This document shows, one piece after another, positions 24,372-34,222 of a stretch of 64,000 nucleotides of DNA (positions are counted from its first letter, which is position 1; each line of letters starts with the position of its first letter). Origin of the DNA: Agrobacterium rosae. GTDB taxonomy: Bacteria > Pseudomonadota > Alphaproteobacteria > Rhizobiales > Rhizobiaceae. Both the position numbers and the translations under genes were made by a program. Where the stretch lies: contig NZ_NXEJ01000006.1 of assembly GCF_002915175.1 (NCBI RefSeq), positions 442,626-506,625 of the forward strand. The letters run 5' to 3'. The notes beneath the pieces were generated by a model. The model had not been told where the DNA came from. It saw only the letters and a program-made list of their open reading frames with translations, and made no database searches.

Positions 24372-24893
24372 CTAGATTTGCTCAGTGTCGACCTGTTTCA
24401 GACGGTTCGTGATTTCCGGCACGCTCTCGTCCACGGAAAGCAGCGACGTATCGATACGAAGGTCGGGAGCCCATGCTTCGAATGTGCGTGCTTCTATCTG
24501 TTCCCACGTCGGTGGGATCAGGCCCTCAATGGTCGAAATTCGGCTTTCGGCCCGATGCCGATGAACGATTTTATCAGAGCAGGTGACTTCGATTTCGATG
24601 AACTTCCGATTCGCCTCAGTTGCCGTAGCCCGAAAGGCAGCACGCGTGATTTCAATAGAGTTGACGGAGTCGGCGATAACGGTGCGACCCAAGTGAAGAT
24701 TGTCGGCGGCCATTTTGTAAAGAACAACATATCCCGCAGGCCCGACCTCAGCTCCCGCTGCCAAACAAGCAGAAGAACGTATGGCCTGCTCTATGGTGTC
24801 CAGCCGCAGGTAAGTCGCCTGCAATCTGAGCGCTAAAGCTTGGGCAATGGTGCTTTTTCCAGAACCAGGCAAGCCACCGAAAATAATCAGCAT
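24372..24893 (-). CDS. P-loop kinase-like ATPase (zeta/CPT-like)
   Basis: A 173-residue P-loop protein with a Walker A motif at the very start (FGGLPGSGKSTIA, residues 5-17) and a plausible catalytic/LID region (HRHRAESR near 108). It resembles small phosphotransferases of the AAA_33/zeta/chloramphenicol phosphotransferase group; the phosphoryl acceptor is unknown. The ATG at 24893 has GAGGTG upstream; an ATG four codons earlier is less well spaced. There is no antitoxin-like neighbour, so a zeta-toxin role is not supported. Confidence 0.78.
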   Translation of the reverse strand: MLIIFGGLPGSGKSTIAQALALRLQATYLRLDTIEQAIRSSACLAAGAEVGPAGYVVLYKMAADNLHLGRTVIADSVNSIEITRAAFRATATEANRKFIEIEVTCSDKIVHRHRAESRISTIEGLIPPTWEQIEARTFEAWAPDLRIDTSLLSVDESVPEITNRLKQVDTEQI

Positions 24894-25023
24894 CGGACAC
24901 CTCATTTTTGAAGAGGGTATTCCATCTCCGTCTCACTTTCATGATCGTTGTCGGCCAGAAGCGATCTTTGAACTTACGGAGACAGTCTCTAAGGTCTGCA
25001 AGTCAGAAAAGGCGGGGATACAA

Positions 25024-25443
25024 ATGAAGCAAGCCGAATACGCCACCATATCAAGACTGCCCTCGGTCGAGGAGTACCTGCACCTTCGCGCGATCGCGGG
25101 TCTGAGTGCGTTTTCCGCGGATGCCGCAAGAGCAGGGCTGTCTGGAACGATCTATTCCGTCATGGTTATGCGCGATGGATTGGCCGTTGGGATGGGCCGA
25201 TTGATCGGCGACGGTGGCTGCTTTTTTCAAGTCGTGGATATTGCTGTTCATCCCGAGCATCAGGGACGTGGGCTCGGAAAATCCATCATGGATGCGATCA
25301 TGACCTATGTCTCGAACGAGCTGCCTACGACCGCATATGTCAGCCTAATCGCTGACGTTCCTGCCAACAAGCTTTATGAGAAATTTGGATTTGTGGAGAC
25401 CGCACCACGATCGCTCGGAATGGCGTTTCGCGTCAAACGCTAG
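25024..25443 (+). CDS. GNAT-family N-acetyltransferase
   Basis: A 139-residue GNAT protein. The strand VVDIAVHPEHQGRGLGKSIM includes the acetyl-CoA loop Q-G-R-G-L-G near residue 80, and the C-terminal part has NKLYEKFGFVET. An in-frame extension back to 24847 overlaps the divergent kinase gene and is not family-like, so ATG 25024, with AGGCGGGG upstream, is chosen. The substrate is unknown. It is divergent from the P-loop gene. Confidence 0.87.
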   Translation: MKQAEYATISRLPSVEEYLHLRAIAGLSAFSADAARAGLSGTIYSVMVMRDGLAVGMGRLIGDGGCFFQVVDIAVHPEHQGRGLGKSIMDAIMTYVSNELPTTAYVSLIADVPANKLYEKFGFVETAPRSLGMAFRVKR

Positions 25444-25576
25444 GCAGCGACAAGGGCCCAATGTCGAACGCAACCCCGTAATCCGTGTTGCCTATTGACG
25501 TGGACATTCGCATCAAAATTGAGGACAAGGCGAAAAGTGTGGTAAGCGCCAGCCAAATAACAACAGGAGTGTAACC

Positions 25577-25810
25577 GTGAGCGAACCTAGCGTAGCAGAT
25601 GCGACCAGCCGAATTTATGAATCGCTCCAGGCGGATAATGCCGACATCGACGTGCACATCGCCACTCTCAAAGCAGCTCTGGCGCGGGAAGGTTTGAAAG
25701 AGGCCGTCTTCGACCCGGCCAAGCTGGTGCAGAACAACCGTTCTGGCCGGAAGCTGATGCAGGCCTATTTTCGGCAGCGCGGCGTGACGGTGAAATATAC
25801 AGGCCCGTGA
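25577..25810 (+). CDS. Conserved small protein, unknown function
   Basis: A 77-residue protein starting at GTG 25577, with AGGAG seven bases upstream, a good site. The sequence is soluble and mixed in charge: a helix-rich first half (ATLKAALAREGLKEAVFDPAKL) and a basic C-terminus (RSGRKLMQAYFRQRGVTVKY). No motif is recognised. Codon use matches the neighbours and the ribosome site is convincing, so it is probably real. Confidence 0.65.
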   Translation: MSEPSVADATSRIYESLQADNADIDVHIATLKAALAREGLKEAVFDPAKLVQNNRSGRKLMQAYFRQRGVTVKYTGP

Positions 25811-25933
25811 TACGTTCCTGAGCAGCTGAGGTTGCAGTGATAGCAACGCCCATGACCGAATAACGCTTCGGTCTTTGGATAGAATACCGCCGCCTCATCC
25901 TTTCAAGAACAAGGCGGCGGGTGCAGTTGAACT

Positions 25934-27553
<1,620 letters not shown>

Positions 27554-27555
27554 TC

Positions 27556-27587
27556 AAAAAAGGCACCGCAAAAGCGGTGCCTTTTTT
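27556..27587. terminator. Bidirectional intrinsic terminator
   Basis: AGGCACCGC / GCGGTGCCT (27561-27582) with an AAAA loop is flanked by A-rich sequence on the left and TTTTTT on the right. It can end transcription from the small membrane gene (plus) and from phoX (minus). Confidence 0.9.
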
Positions 27588-27603
27588 ATGTTTAGTGCGG
27601 CAA

Positions 27604-29514
27604 TCAGCCGATCATGGCGTTGTCATCACGCTTGACGGCAATGAGGGCCGAGCGCGGCAGCTTGCCTTCGCCATCCGGGAAGGGGGCGTCGGGGTGCTGG
27701 ATGCCGACGAAGTGGGTGCGTTTGTCGGCAGACCATGTCTGGCCGGTGACTTCCGAGCCTTTCGGTGCCGTCAGAAAACGCTCGATACGACCGGTAACGG
27801 GGTCGCCTGCCAGCATCTGATTGTTGCCTTGTCTGGCATACTGGCCGTCATTGCTGTCTTCGCCGTCTGTCTGAATCCACAAGAGGCCAGTCGAATCGAA
27901 CATCATGCCATCGGGCGAGTTGAACATGTTGCCGGAATTGATGTTGGAGGAGCCGGCATAGGCATCCTTGTGAACATCAGGATTGCCGGCCATGCAGAAC
28001 AGGTCCCACTTGAACTTGGCGTCGGCATGGTCGTCATTCTCAGGATACCAGCGCACGATCTGACCGTATTCGTTCTTTTCGCGCGGGTTTGCGGCGTTGA
28101 GAGCCATGGCATCGCCGCCGCCATTGGCGCGCAGCTTGCCGTCTTTCGTGACGCCGCGATTGGTGTTGTTGGTCAGCGCGCAATAGGCTTCGATGGCGAC
28201 GGGGTTGATGGCCACCCATTCCGGGCGATCCATGGTGGTGGCACCTACCTTTGAGGCGGCCTGGCGGGTGAAGACGCAAATCTCGTCCATCTTCATGCCT
28301 GTCGATTCTGGCGTCAGCGCCACCCACTCGCCATTGCCGTCATCGGTGAACTTGGCGACGTAAAGCGTGCCTTCGTCCAGCAGCTTGGATGTATCGCCAC
28401 CCGGCACATAAATGCCGTTGGAGATGTACTTGTAGAGAAACTCTCCACGTTCATCATCGCCCATATAAACGACCACGCGACCATCACGCGCGATGACGAC
28501 AGCGGCATTCTCATGCTTGATGCGGCCAAGGGCTGTGCGCTTGATGGGTGTGGACGATGCGTTGGACGGATCGATTTCTACAACGTAACCGGCGCGGCGC
28601 GGCTCGTTGGGGTGTTTGGAAACGTCGAAGCGCTCATCGAACAACTCATAGCCGTAACGGGTTTCGGCAGCGATGCCGTAGCGCTTGTAATCGTCAGGCA
28701 TTTTGAAAGCAGCATCGGTGGAGCCGAAATAGCCGTTGAAGTTTTCTTCGCAGGTCAGGTAGGTGCCCCACGGCGTGCGGCCCGCGCCGCAATTGTTGAA
28801 GGTGCCAAGACAGTCGATGCCGTTTGCGTCGGCCTTGGTCTTGACCAGTTCGGAGCCAGCAGCGGGGCCGGAAAGCTTCATTGGCGTGTTGTGGTGAATA
28901 CGGCGGTTGAACGGGCTGCCGACGACGATCTGCCAGCCATCATTGCCTTCCGCCACTTCCATAACGGTCACGCCCTGCATGTGCTGGAGGATTTTGACCT
29001 CGTCCAGATTGGCAGGCATGCCTTTTTCGCGGTGGGGTAGGTTGGTCTCGTTGTTCACATATTCATGGTTGACGGCAATCAGTTGATGGCTGCCGACAAC
29101 GAAAAGCTCCATGCCATCGGTGTTTTCGCCGAAAACCTTGTCCGAGTTCTCAAGGCTGACACCCTTCACCGGATCGATATCCGGCACGTTGGGAAACAGC
29201 GGCTGGCCCCACTTGGCGACTGGCTTCCAGCTGTAACCCTCAGGCACATGGATGGTGTTGTCAGTGGTGGCAGCGATAGGCTTGAATGGGAAGCGCGAGG
29301 CTGCTTCCTGTGCCTGCGCGGATGTCGACGATGCCAGATTGCCGAGCGTGCCCAAAGCGGCAGCTGCAGAACCAAAGGCCAGAACGCCACCAAGAAAACC
29401 GCGACGCGAAATCGCAGATTCGACCACACGGTCGAAATCCGTCACGGCAGGGGGCGTGTTCTGCAGTTCATCCCACTCGTCCCAGCTCAATTTGCTCGTG
29501 TCGATCTTTGTCAT
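27604..29514 (-). CDS. phoX: PhoX-family alkaline phosphatase (Tat-exported)
   Basis: A 636-residue member of the DUF839/PhoX family. A twin-arginine signal (SRRGFLGGVLAFG, about residues 34-46) shows export of a folded metalloenzyme to the periplasm. Family segments include GSHQLIAVNHEYVN near 147, GGRTPWGTYLTCEENFNGYF near 250 and AINPVAIEAYCALTNN near 455. PhoX enzymes use calcium and iron to release phosphate from monoesters during phosphate starvation. The ATG at 29514 follows GGAGAG. A good Pho box lies about 60 bp upstream (29575-29592), supporting PhoB control. Confidence 0.95.
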   Translation of the reverse strand: MTKIDTSKLSWDEWDELQNTPPAVTDFDRVVESAISRRGFLGGVLAFGSAAAALGTLGNLASSTSAQAQEAASRFPFKPIAATTDNTIHVPEGYSWKPVAKWGQPLFPNVPDIDPVKGVSLENSDKVFGENTDGMELFVVGSHQLIAVNHEYVNNETNLPHREKGMPANLDEVKILQHMQGVTVMEVAEGNDGWQIVVGSPFNRRIHHNTPMKLSGPAAGSELVKTKADANGIDCLGTFNNCGAGRTPWGTYLTCEENFNGYFGSTDAAFKMPDDYKRYGIAAETRYGYELFDERFDVSKHPNEPRRAGYVVEIDPSNASSTPIKRTALGRIKHENAAVVIARDGRVVVYMGDDERGEFLYKYISNGIYVPGGDTSKLLDEGTLYVAKFTDDGNGEWVALTPESTGMKMDEICVFTRQAASKVGATTMDRPEWVAINPVAIEAYCALTNNTNRGVTKDGKLRANGGGDAMALNAANPREKNEYGQIVRWYPENDDHADAKFKWDLFCMAGNPDVHKDAYAGSSNINSGNMFNSPDGMMFDSTGLLWIQTDGEDSNDGQYARQGNNQMLAGDPVTGRIERFLTAPKGSEVTGQTWSADKRTHFVGIQHPDAPFPDGEGKLPRSALIAVKRDDNAMIG

Positions 29515-29574
29515 AGCGCTCTCCGTCGGCTCGCAGTTTGGAATAATTCCAGACAAGGCAACTAAAGAGGGTTT

Positions 29575-29592
29575 ATTACAGCGATATGACGG
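29575..29592 (-). promoter_or_regulatory. Pho box upstream of phoX
   Basis: On the minus strand the sequence is CCGTCAT-ATCG-CTGTAAT, matching the PhoB direct repeat CTGTCAT-N4-CTGTCAT at 12 of 14 positions. It lies about 60 bp before the phoX start, where a PhoB site replacing a -35 box would be expected. Confidence 0.8.
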
Positions 29593-29656
29593 ATAAAATT
29601 CGATTTAACGCATATATTGCAACCAAAAGTAATGCTGAATGAGGCGTCAAACAAAT

Positions 29657-29680
29657 ACAGGCGGGGTTCAACCCGCCTGT
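29657..29680 (-). terminator. Terminator after the DUF2147 gene
   Basis: ACAGGCGGG / CCCGCCTGT (9-bp stem, 6-base loop). In the minus direction it is followed by ATTTGTTTG. It lies about 30 bp after the DUF2147 stop and before the phoX promoter. Confidence 0.7.
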
Positions 29681-29709
29681 AAACACGCGCTCAGTCCATG
29701 CCGTGCTGA

Positions 29710-30048
29710 TTACAGACGCGACCACGTCTGGGATTTGCACAGCACCTTCAGCACACAGCCCTTCATGCTGAGCGAGCTGCCCGAAACGGTGCCGGTGCCG
29801 CTGTAGGTCTTGTCATTGGCGGGGTCGGTGATTTCACCGGAATAGCTGTTGCCGTTTCCGCTCATCTTGCCGATCTGCTTTCCAGCGTGCTTGCCGGTTT
29901 TAAGCGTGACGCAAAAGGCGGAGCCGCAAGGGGCGATGACGGCGGTTTCGCCGCTGGCCGTCTTCCAGTTGCCCTCGATCGCTTCCGCGGCGAAGGCGCT
30001 GCTGCCGATCAAAAACGCGGCTGCGGCTGCAATCATGATTCTCTTCAT
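29710..30048 (-). CDS. Small exported protein, DUF2147-like
   Basis: A 112-residue precursor with a clear signal peptide (MKRIMIAAAAAFLIGSSAFA) and a small beta-rich mature domain: IEGNWKTASGETAVIAPCGSA, then EITDPANDKTYSGTG and LSMKGCVLKVLCKSQTWSR. The order 'G-W-x-T ... DP-x-ND-K-x-Y-x-G ... L-x-L-x-GC' matches DUF2147, usually a lipocalin-like periplasmic domain; this copy is short. The start at 30048 follows GGGAGG and directly begins the signal peptide. Function unknown. A LiuR-like palindrome lies about 95 bp upstream. Confidence 0.82.
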   Translation of the reverse strand: MKRIMIAAAAAFLIGSSAFAAEAIEGNWKTASGETAVIAPCGSAFCVTLKTGKHAGKQIGKMSGNGNSYSGEITDPANDKTYSGTGTVSGSSLSMKGCVLKVLCKSQTWSRL

Positions 30049-30552
30049 ATGGACCTCCCAATCCAGCTTGGCGGAAACCTGTGTCAAATCAGGTCTCAGT
30101 GCTCGCAACTCCTCATGCGAATGCCAGGATTTATAATTGACGTGAACGTAAAAGGAAATATGCCGGACGGGAATTTCGCTGTTTTTTCCGGGGTCGGGGG
30201 CTCGAAAAAATCGGGGTCGAAAAATCCCAAGTCGAGACGTGGTTACGAAAGGGTTGAAATCCAACCGTAAAGTTTTCGTAAAATTGTCTGCAAAGTCCTT
30301 AATTTCCGGGGCCTGTCATATTTAACAAAAACCCAACTTTACCAATCGTTTGGACTTTGTTTGTCCCCTATTAATCATGGATTTTAAGCGCCCGTTGAAG
30401 CCCGTTTGGCATAGTGGGGACATCGAAAGAGCAGGGAAAACCTGCCGACGGAAAAGGTCAGAACAAGCCGCAGAAGACGGTAAGGCCTGAACCGGAAAGC
30501 TCCCGAAGAGGAGCGCAGACAAAACGCTAACGGGCAAACAGGATAAAGAAAA
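30049..30552. other. 504-bp divergent intergenic region
   Basis: It holds the palindrome at 30137-30152 on the DUF2147 side. Toward the Sel1-like gene it holds a long leader rich in short G/C-rich and A-rich patches (about 30360-30552) with AGGA before the ATG at 30553. I see no convincing gene on either strand in it. Confidence 0.5.
30137..30152. promoter_or_regulatory. TTGACGT-GA-ACGTAAA palindrome upstream of the DUF2147 gene
   Basis: A palindrome with one mismatch and the same ACGTGAACGTAA core as the site at 6277-6292. It lies about 90-105 bp before the DUF2147 start. The same regulator may bind both sites. Confidence 0.4.
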
Positions 30553-30819
30553 ATGGCACGCTTTGAAGTTCGCGATATCGAAATGGCAGTTGCCGGTGGC
30601 CAAAGCCGTGCGGACGTCTTCTGCAACCTCGGTCTGATCTACGCGACAGGCCGTGGCTGCCCGGTGGACCTCATTGCTGCCCACAAGTGGCTCAACATCG
30701 CCGCCATCAAGGGTTCGGACCGGGCAGCGTCGCTGCGTGCCGATCTGGCCCGCAACATGAACAAGGCAGACCTCGCGAAGGCACTGCGTGCCGCCCGCGA
30801 CTGGATGACCACGCATTAA
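30553..30819 (+). CDS. Small Sel1-repeat-like protein
   Basis: An 88-residue protein containing one Sel1-type helix pair (VFCNLGLIYATGRGCPVDLIAAHKWLNIA, about residues 22-50, in which G-x-I/L-Y-x-x-G-x-G and A-x-x-W are the Sel1 hallmarks). A basic helical tail (NKADLAKALRAARDWM) follows. Sel1/TPR-like proteins are protein-protein adaptors; a single repeat is unusual. AGGA precedes the ATG. It has an unusually long A/G-rich leader, and a terminator lies ~150 bp after the stop. Function unknown. Confidence 0.8.
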   Translation: MARFEVRDIEMAVAGGQSRADVFCNLGLIYATGRGCPVDLIAAHKWLNIAAIKGSDRAASLRADLARNMNKADLAKALRAARDWMTTH

Positions 30820-30968
30820 CAATCGAGCATCGGACCAACCGACGCCACACAAAAAGACAGAGCGGTCAAAAGACCGCCATTCTCTCCGGCTGGTTCCTCC
30901 AGTCCCGGCCGGCCACAAAAAGAATACTCCCGCAAAGGGACAGCTCAGATCCACGCTGAAAAACATCA

Positions 30969-31007
30969 AACCGTGACCGGCAGAAACAAGGCTGGCACGG
31001 TTTTTTT
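30969..31007 (+). terminator. Terminator of the Sel1-like gene
   Basis: ACCGTG-ACCGGC and GCTGG-CACGGT form an imperfect stem followed by TTTTTTT (31001-31007). It lies about 150 bp after the stop, giving a long 3' untranslated region. Confidence 0.75.
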
Positions 31008-31044
31008 GTTTGCCCATCTCCAGGGTCCGACGCTGGTGAACGCT

Positions 31045-31626
31045 CTAGCCGTCGTCCTTGTCTGCCGGGTCGGTTTCTGCCTTGCCAAGCAACAGCGCGT
31101 GATAGCGTTTCAACCGCTCGAAATGCGCGTTCATGGCGCGGGCAATCTGGCTGGAGTTTTTGACCGTCAGAAAATGATCGACAATTTCCGCATAGTGATT
31201 TGCCTGGCGCGGGAGCCTTTGTTCAGGCTGTTTGCGGTCGTTGATCTCGTCATCGCTCATCACCTGAACGACTTGCGCGGGGGCGGGCAGATCGGGAAGC
31301 GCGGCAGGGCTGCGCGGCAATGTGCCATTCATCAACTGGGACACCGGGTCGAAATGATGAAACAGGATTGCTTCGAGGTCGTTGATTTCGCTCTTGTCTT
31401 CAACGGGATAGGCCCAGACATAAGCGATTTCCCAGACATCAATCTGGCGATTGGCGATGATGTCCGAACGCGCAGATGTTAAGTGTCTGGAAACACGCGC
31501 TCTGATGCCGTCTTTCGATTGACCGACATAGATCGGCACATTGTCCAGATCAGCGAGCACATAGACGCCGATCCGGTTTGTCAGCGCTCTGACGGCAGCT
31601 TTGCGATAATTGAAATCGACGGCCAA
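31045..31626 (-). CDS. GIY-YIG nuclease
   Basis: About 193 residues. The N-terminal half is a complete GIY-YIG domain: GVY (20-22), YVG (33-35), R42/R44 in DGIRARVSRHL, the metal-binding E85 (NDLEAILFHHF) and N100 (LMNG). The C-terminal half is helical and lacks a zinc finger. The gene follows the cytosine methyltransferase at once; a TTG at 31626 just after its stop is the best start, as an earlier in-frame ATG (31743) would give a Ser/Arg-rich leader overlapping the methyltransferase. Together they could be a restriction-modification pair, or a methyltransferase with a repair nuclease; which one is not decided by sequence. Confidence 0.82.
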   Translation of the reverse strand: MAVDFNYRKAAVRALTNRIGVYVLADLDNVPIYVGQSKDGIRARVSRHLTSARSDIIANRQIDVWEIAYVWAYPVEDKSEINDLEAILFHHFDPVSQLMNGTLPRSPAALPDLPAPAQVVQVMSDDEINDRKQPEQRLPRQANHYAEIVDHFLTVKNSSQIARAMNAHFERLKRYHALLLGKAETDPADKDDG

Positions 31627-31627
31627 A

Positions 31628-32803
31628 TCAGGCGATCCTGCCCGCGTCCGACAGGGATGTCGGTATCGAATCACGCTGTCCGCTGATGATCGGCTCGAAA
31701 ATGTGGTGGGCGAGATAGCGCACGACCGGGACCGCCACACCATCGCCTGTCAGATGATAGGCCTCATTATAGCGTCGCGGAAGGCGGTAGCTTTCGCTCA
31801 GCCCCATCAATCGCGCCGTCTCGCGCGCGGAGATGAGGCGTGAGCGGACCATATCTCCATCGACAACGAGGATCGTCTGTCTGGACGATCCACCATTGGG
31901 CGTTCTGAGGCAGCCTGAAATATCGTCAAACCGAACTTCTGCTCTCACGACGCGACCATTTGCTTCTGGTCTGGTGCGTTTATAAACGCCACCAACCATG
32001 CGACGGTCAGCGCGCTTTGCGGCCTCGACCTTGGCGATGTTGACCAGGGACATGGAGGCCAGCAGCTTTTCCGTCTGCTTGGACGTGTTCCACTCCACAT
32101 CCGTCGGGCTCTCTTCAATGATGTCGGAGAATGTCGTGGTGCGGATAGCGGGCAATGGCAGGTTCCACCACACCCAGTTCTTGCGGGCCTTCGCGTCTAA
32201 GCGCTGATAGGCATTTTGCAGCCCGCGTGTATGGAACGTCTGCGTCGGACCCGGTGCCACGAGCGTCTCGGCAATGGTAACATCATTGCGGACACCGATA
32301 ACGAAAAGCCGGGGTCTGGATTGCGGCAGAAAGGCTTTCGCATCGATCACGACGGCACCATGACGGTAGCCTGCCTTTGAAAAGGTTTCGCAGATAACTT
32401 TGAAATCGTCTCCCTTGTGGGAGGTCAGCGTTCCACAAACATTTTCGAGCGCAATCAGTTTCGGCCCTCTGCCTTCGCTGATCAGGCCATTCATAATATC
32501 CCAGAAAGGGTAAAACGTCCCGGAGCGCTCGCCGCGCAGACCGGCACCGCCGCCAGCCAGCGACAAGTCCTGGCAGGGAAACGAGCCCCATGCGAGGTCC
32601 GCAATTCCGGCAAGGCTGGAGGACTTGACCGAGCGAACATCACCCACGCACAGTTCGCCGCCGGTACCCCAATTGTCCTGATAGGTCAGGCCTTTTTTTC
32701 CATCGAAGTCATTGGCGAAATCGCAGCGCCAGTCAGCACCCAACCCCGCCCGCACCATTCCACCGCCAGCGAAGAACTCGTAGAAAGAAAAACGCTCAGA
32801 CAT
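31628..32803 (-). CDS. DNA cytosine-5 methyltransferase
   Basis: A 391-residue m5C methyltransferase. Motif I is FYEFFAGGGMVRAGL (about 7-21), motif IV is GSFPCQDLS with catalytic C77, motif VI is ALENV (E120) and motif VIII is QSRPR (161-165). The C-terminal motifs IX/X include RTPNGGSSRQTI and YHLTGDGVAVPVV. The ~130 residues between VIII and IX are the target-recognition region. All catalytic residues are present. It is directly followed by a GIY-YIG nuclease gene. The recognised DNA sequence cannot be told. No mobile element is visible beside it. Confidence 0.95.
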   Translation of the reverse strand: MSERFSFYEFFAGGGMVRAGLGADWRCDFANDFDGKKGLTYQDNWGTGGELCVGDVRSVKSSSLAGIADLAWGSFPCQDLSLAGGGAGLRGERSGTFYPFWDIMNGLISEGRGPKLIALENVCGTLTSHKGDDFKVICETFSKAGYRHGAVVIDAKAFLPQSRPRLFVIGVRNDVTIAETLVAPGPTQTFHTRGLQNAYQRLDAKARKNWVWWNLPLPAIRTTTFSDIIEESPTDVEWNTSKQTEKLLASMSLVNIAKVEAAKRADRRMVGGVYKRTRPEANGRVVRAEVRFDDISGCLRTPNGGSSRQTILVVDGDMVRSRLISARETARLMGLSESYRLPRRYNEAYHLTGDGVAVPVVRYLAHHIFEPIISGQRDSIPTSLSDAGRIA

Positions 32804-32974
32804 GAAATACCTCGCGGTTCAAATGCGTATCTCCGCGTCGACGGCCGGTTTCGTTTCTGGTTTGTTCCCTTTTAGCATGCTTTCGCCGCAAGCTGCAACC
32901 GCCATTCTTGGCCGCGCGAAAGTTCTTTTCCGCCGTTGGATATGATGTGAGTTTCAAGCGTGAGCGGAGCACCA

Positions 32975-34087
32975 TTACTCCAGCGCTTTCAACACCTTCG
33001 GCAACGCCTCTGCAAACAGATCCAGCTTGCTGTCGGGTGCTGCGCTGACACGAATGCAGCGGTTCAGAGGCTCGACGCCAGGCATACGAATGAAGACGCC
33101 GTGGTCCATCAGCCCATCAACGATGGATTTGGCGTAGGCGCTGTCCTTGTGGCAATCGATCGTGACGAAGTTCGTCGCAGAGGGCAGGGGCGATAGGCCA
33201 TTCTGGCGGGCGATGGTGGAGATGCGTTCGCGGGCGTTGGCGATGCGTTTGACGACGTCGCGCAGGTAGACCTGATCCTTCAGCGCTGCCAGCGCGGCAG
33301 CAACCGAAACGCGGGGCATTCCGAAGTGATTGCGGATCTTGTCGAAGGCTTGCGCATTGCCGAGTGTGCCGATGGCATAGCCCACGCGCGCGCCGGCCAG
33401 CCCGTAGGCCTTGGAGAAGGTGCGCATGCGCAGCACGTTCGGCATGCCAATCATGGCGCGGACGCTGGGGACAGCACTTTCCGGCGCGGTTTCGCAATAG
33501 GCTTCGTCCAGCACCAGAAGGCAGCTGTCCGGCAGGGCTTTTGCGAATGTCAGAACCTCGCTTGCCTCCCACCAGCTTCCCATCGGATTGTCAGGGTTGG
33601 CGAAGTACACCAGCGGTGCGTTTTCCTTTTTGACGATGTCCAGCAAGCCGTCCAGATTTTCATGATCGTCCAGATAGGGCGTCGTCACCAGCCGTCCGCC
33701 AAAACCGTTCACATGATAATTGAAGGTGGGGTAACCGCCGAAGGAGGTTACGACCGGCGTGCCTGGCTCCACCACCAGCCGCACGATCTCGCCCAGAAGG
33801 CCGTCCACGCCGTTGCCGATGGCAATATTATCGCGCGAAATGCCGTGATGAATGGCAAGCGCTTCCCGCAACTCGAAGTTTTCAGGATCGGCATACATCC
33901 ATGTCTCGGACGCCGCCTGCTTCATTGCCTCAATGACAGAAGGTGCCGGGCCGAACCCGCTCTCATTCGCACCGATTCGCGCTTTGACGGTGAGCTTGCG
34001 GTTGCGCTCGATAGCCTCTGGGCCGACGAACGGCACTGAGGAAGGAAGCGAAGCGGCGAGCGACGTAAAACGCGAAAATGCGGACAT
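32975..34087 (-). CDS. HisC-like class I/II aminotransferase
   Basis: A 370-residue PLP enzyme of fold type I. Family marks include ARIGANESGFGPAPSV near the start, GNGVDGLLGEIVRL, NPDNPMGSWWEASEV near 190, LVLDEAYCE near 215, and the PLP lysine in RTFSKAYGLAGARVGYAIG near 240. This is the histidinol-phosphate aminotransferase family. It could be a second HisC or act on aromatic amino acids; no his genes are nearby, so HisC itself is not assured. The ATG at 34087 is chosen because the upstream extension (to 34204) lacks homology-like sequence. Confidence 0.88.
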   Translation of the reverse strand: MSAFSRFTSLAASLPSSVPFVGPEAIERNRKLTVKARIGANESGFGPAPSVIEAMKQAASETWMYADPENFELREALAIHHGISRDNIAIGNGVDGLLGEIVRLVVEPGTPVVTSFGGYPTFNYHVNGFGGRLVTTPYLDDHENLDGLLDIVKKENAPLVYFANPDNPMGSWWEASEVLTFAKALPDSCLLVLDEAYCETAPESAVPSVRAMIGMPNVLRMRTFSKAYGLAGARVGYAIGTLGNAQAFDKIRNHFGMPRVSVAAALAALKDQVYLRDVVKRIANARERISTIARQNGLSPLPSATNFVTIDCHKDSAYAKSIVDGLMDHGVFIRMPGVEPLNRCIRVSAAPDSKLDLFAEALPKVLKALE

Positions 34088-34222
34088 TTCAGAGGGTTCC
34101 GGAATCCGTTGGAAGAACCGCCTCACAATATAATCAAAATTGGCCCGCGCAAGGCGGGCTGCAACAAATGCTTCCGTTGTGAAAGGGTTTCTTTGCCGCA
34201 GCAAAGATATCCGGGCGTTTGA

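Noticed and set aside
24372..24893. P-loop kinase as a zeta-type toxin
   Set aside because: No antitoxin-like neighbour is present; the divergent gene is a GNAT enzyme and the other neighbour is a lone small peptide.
30322..31017. 231-codon minus-strand frame opposite the Sel1-like gene
   Set aside because: It spans the leader, gene and terminator of the real gene and shows no family sequence.
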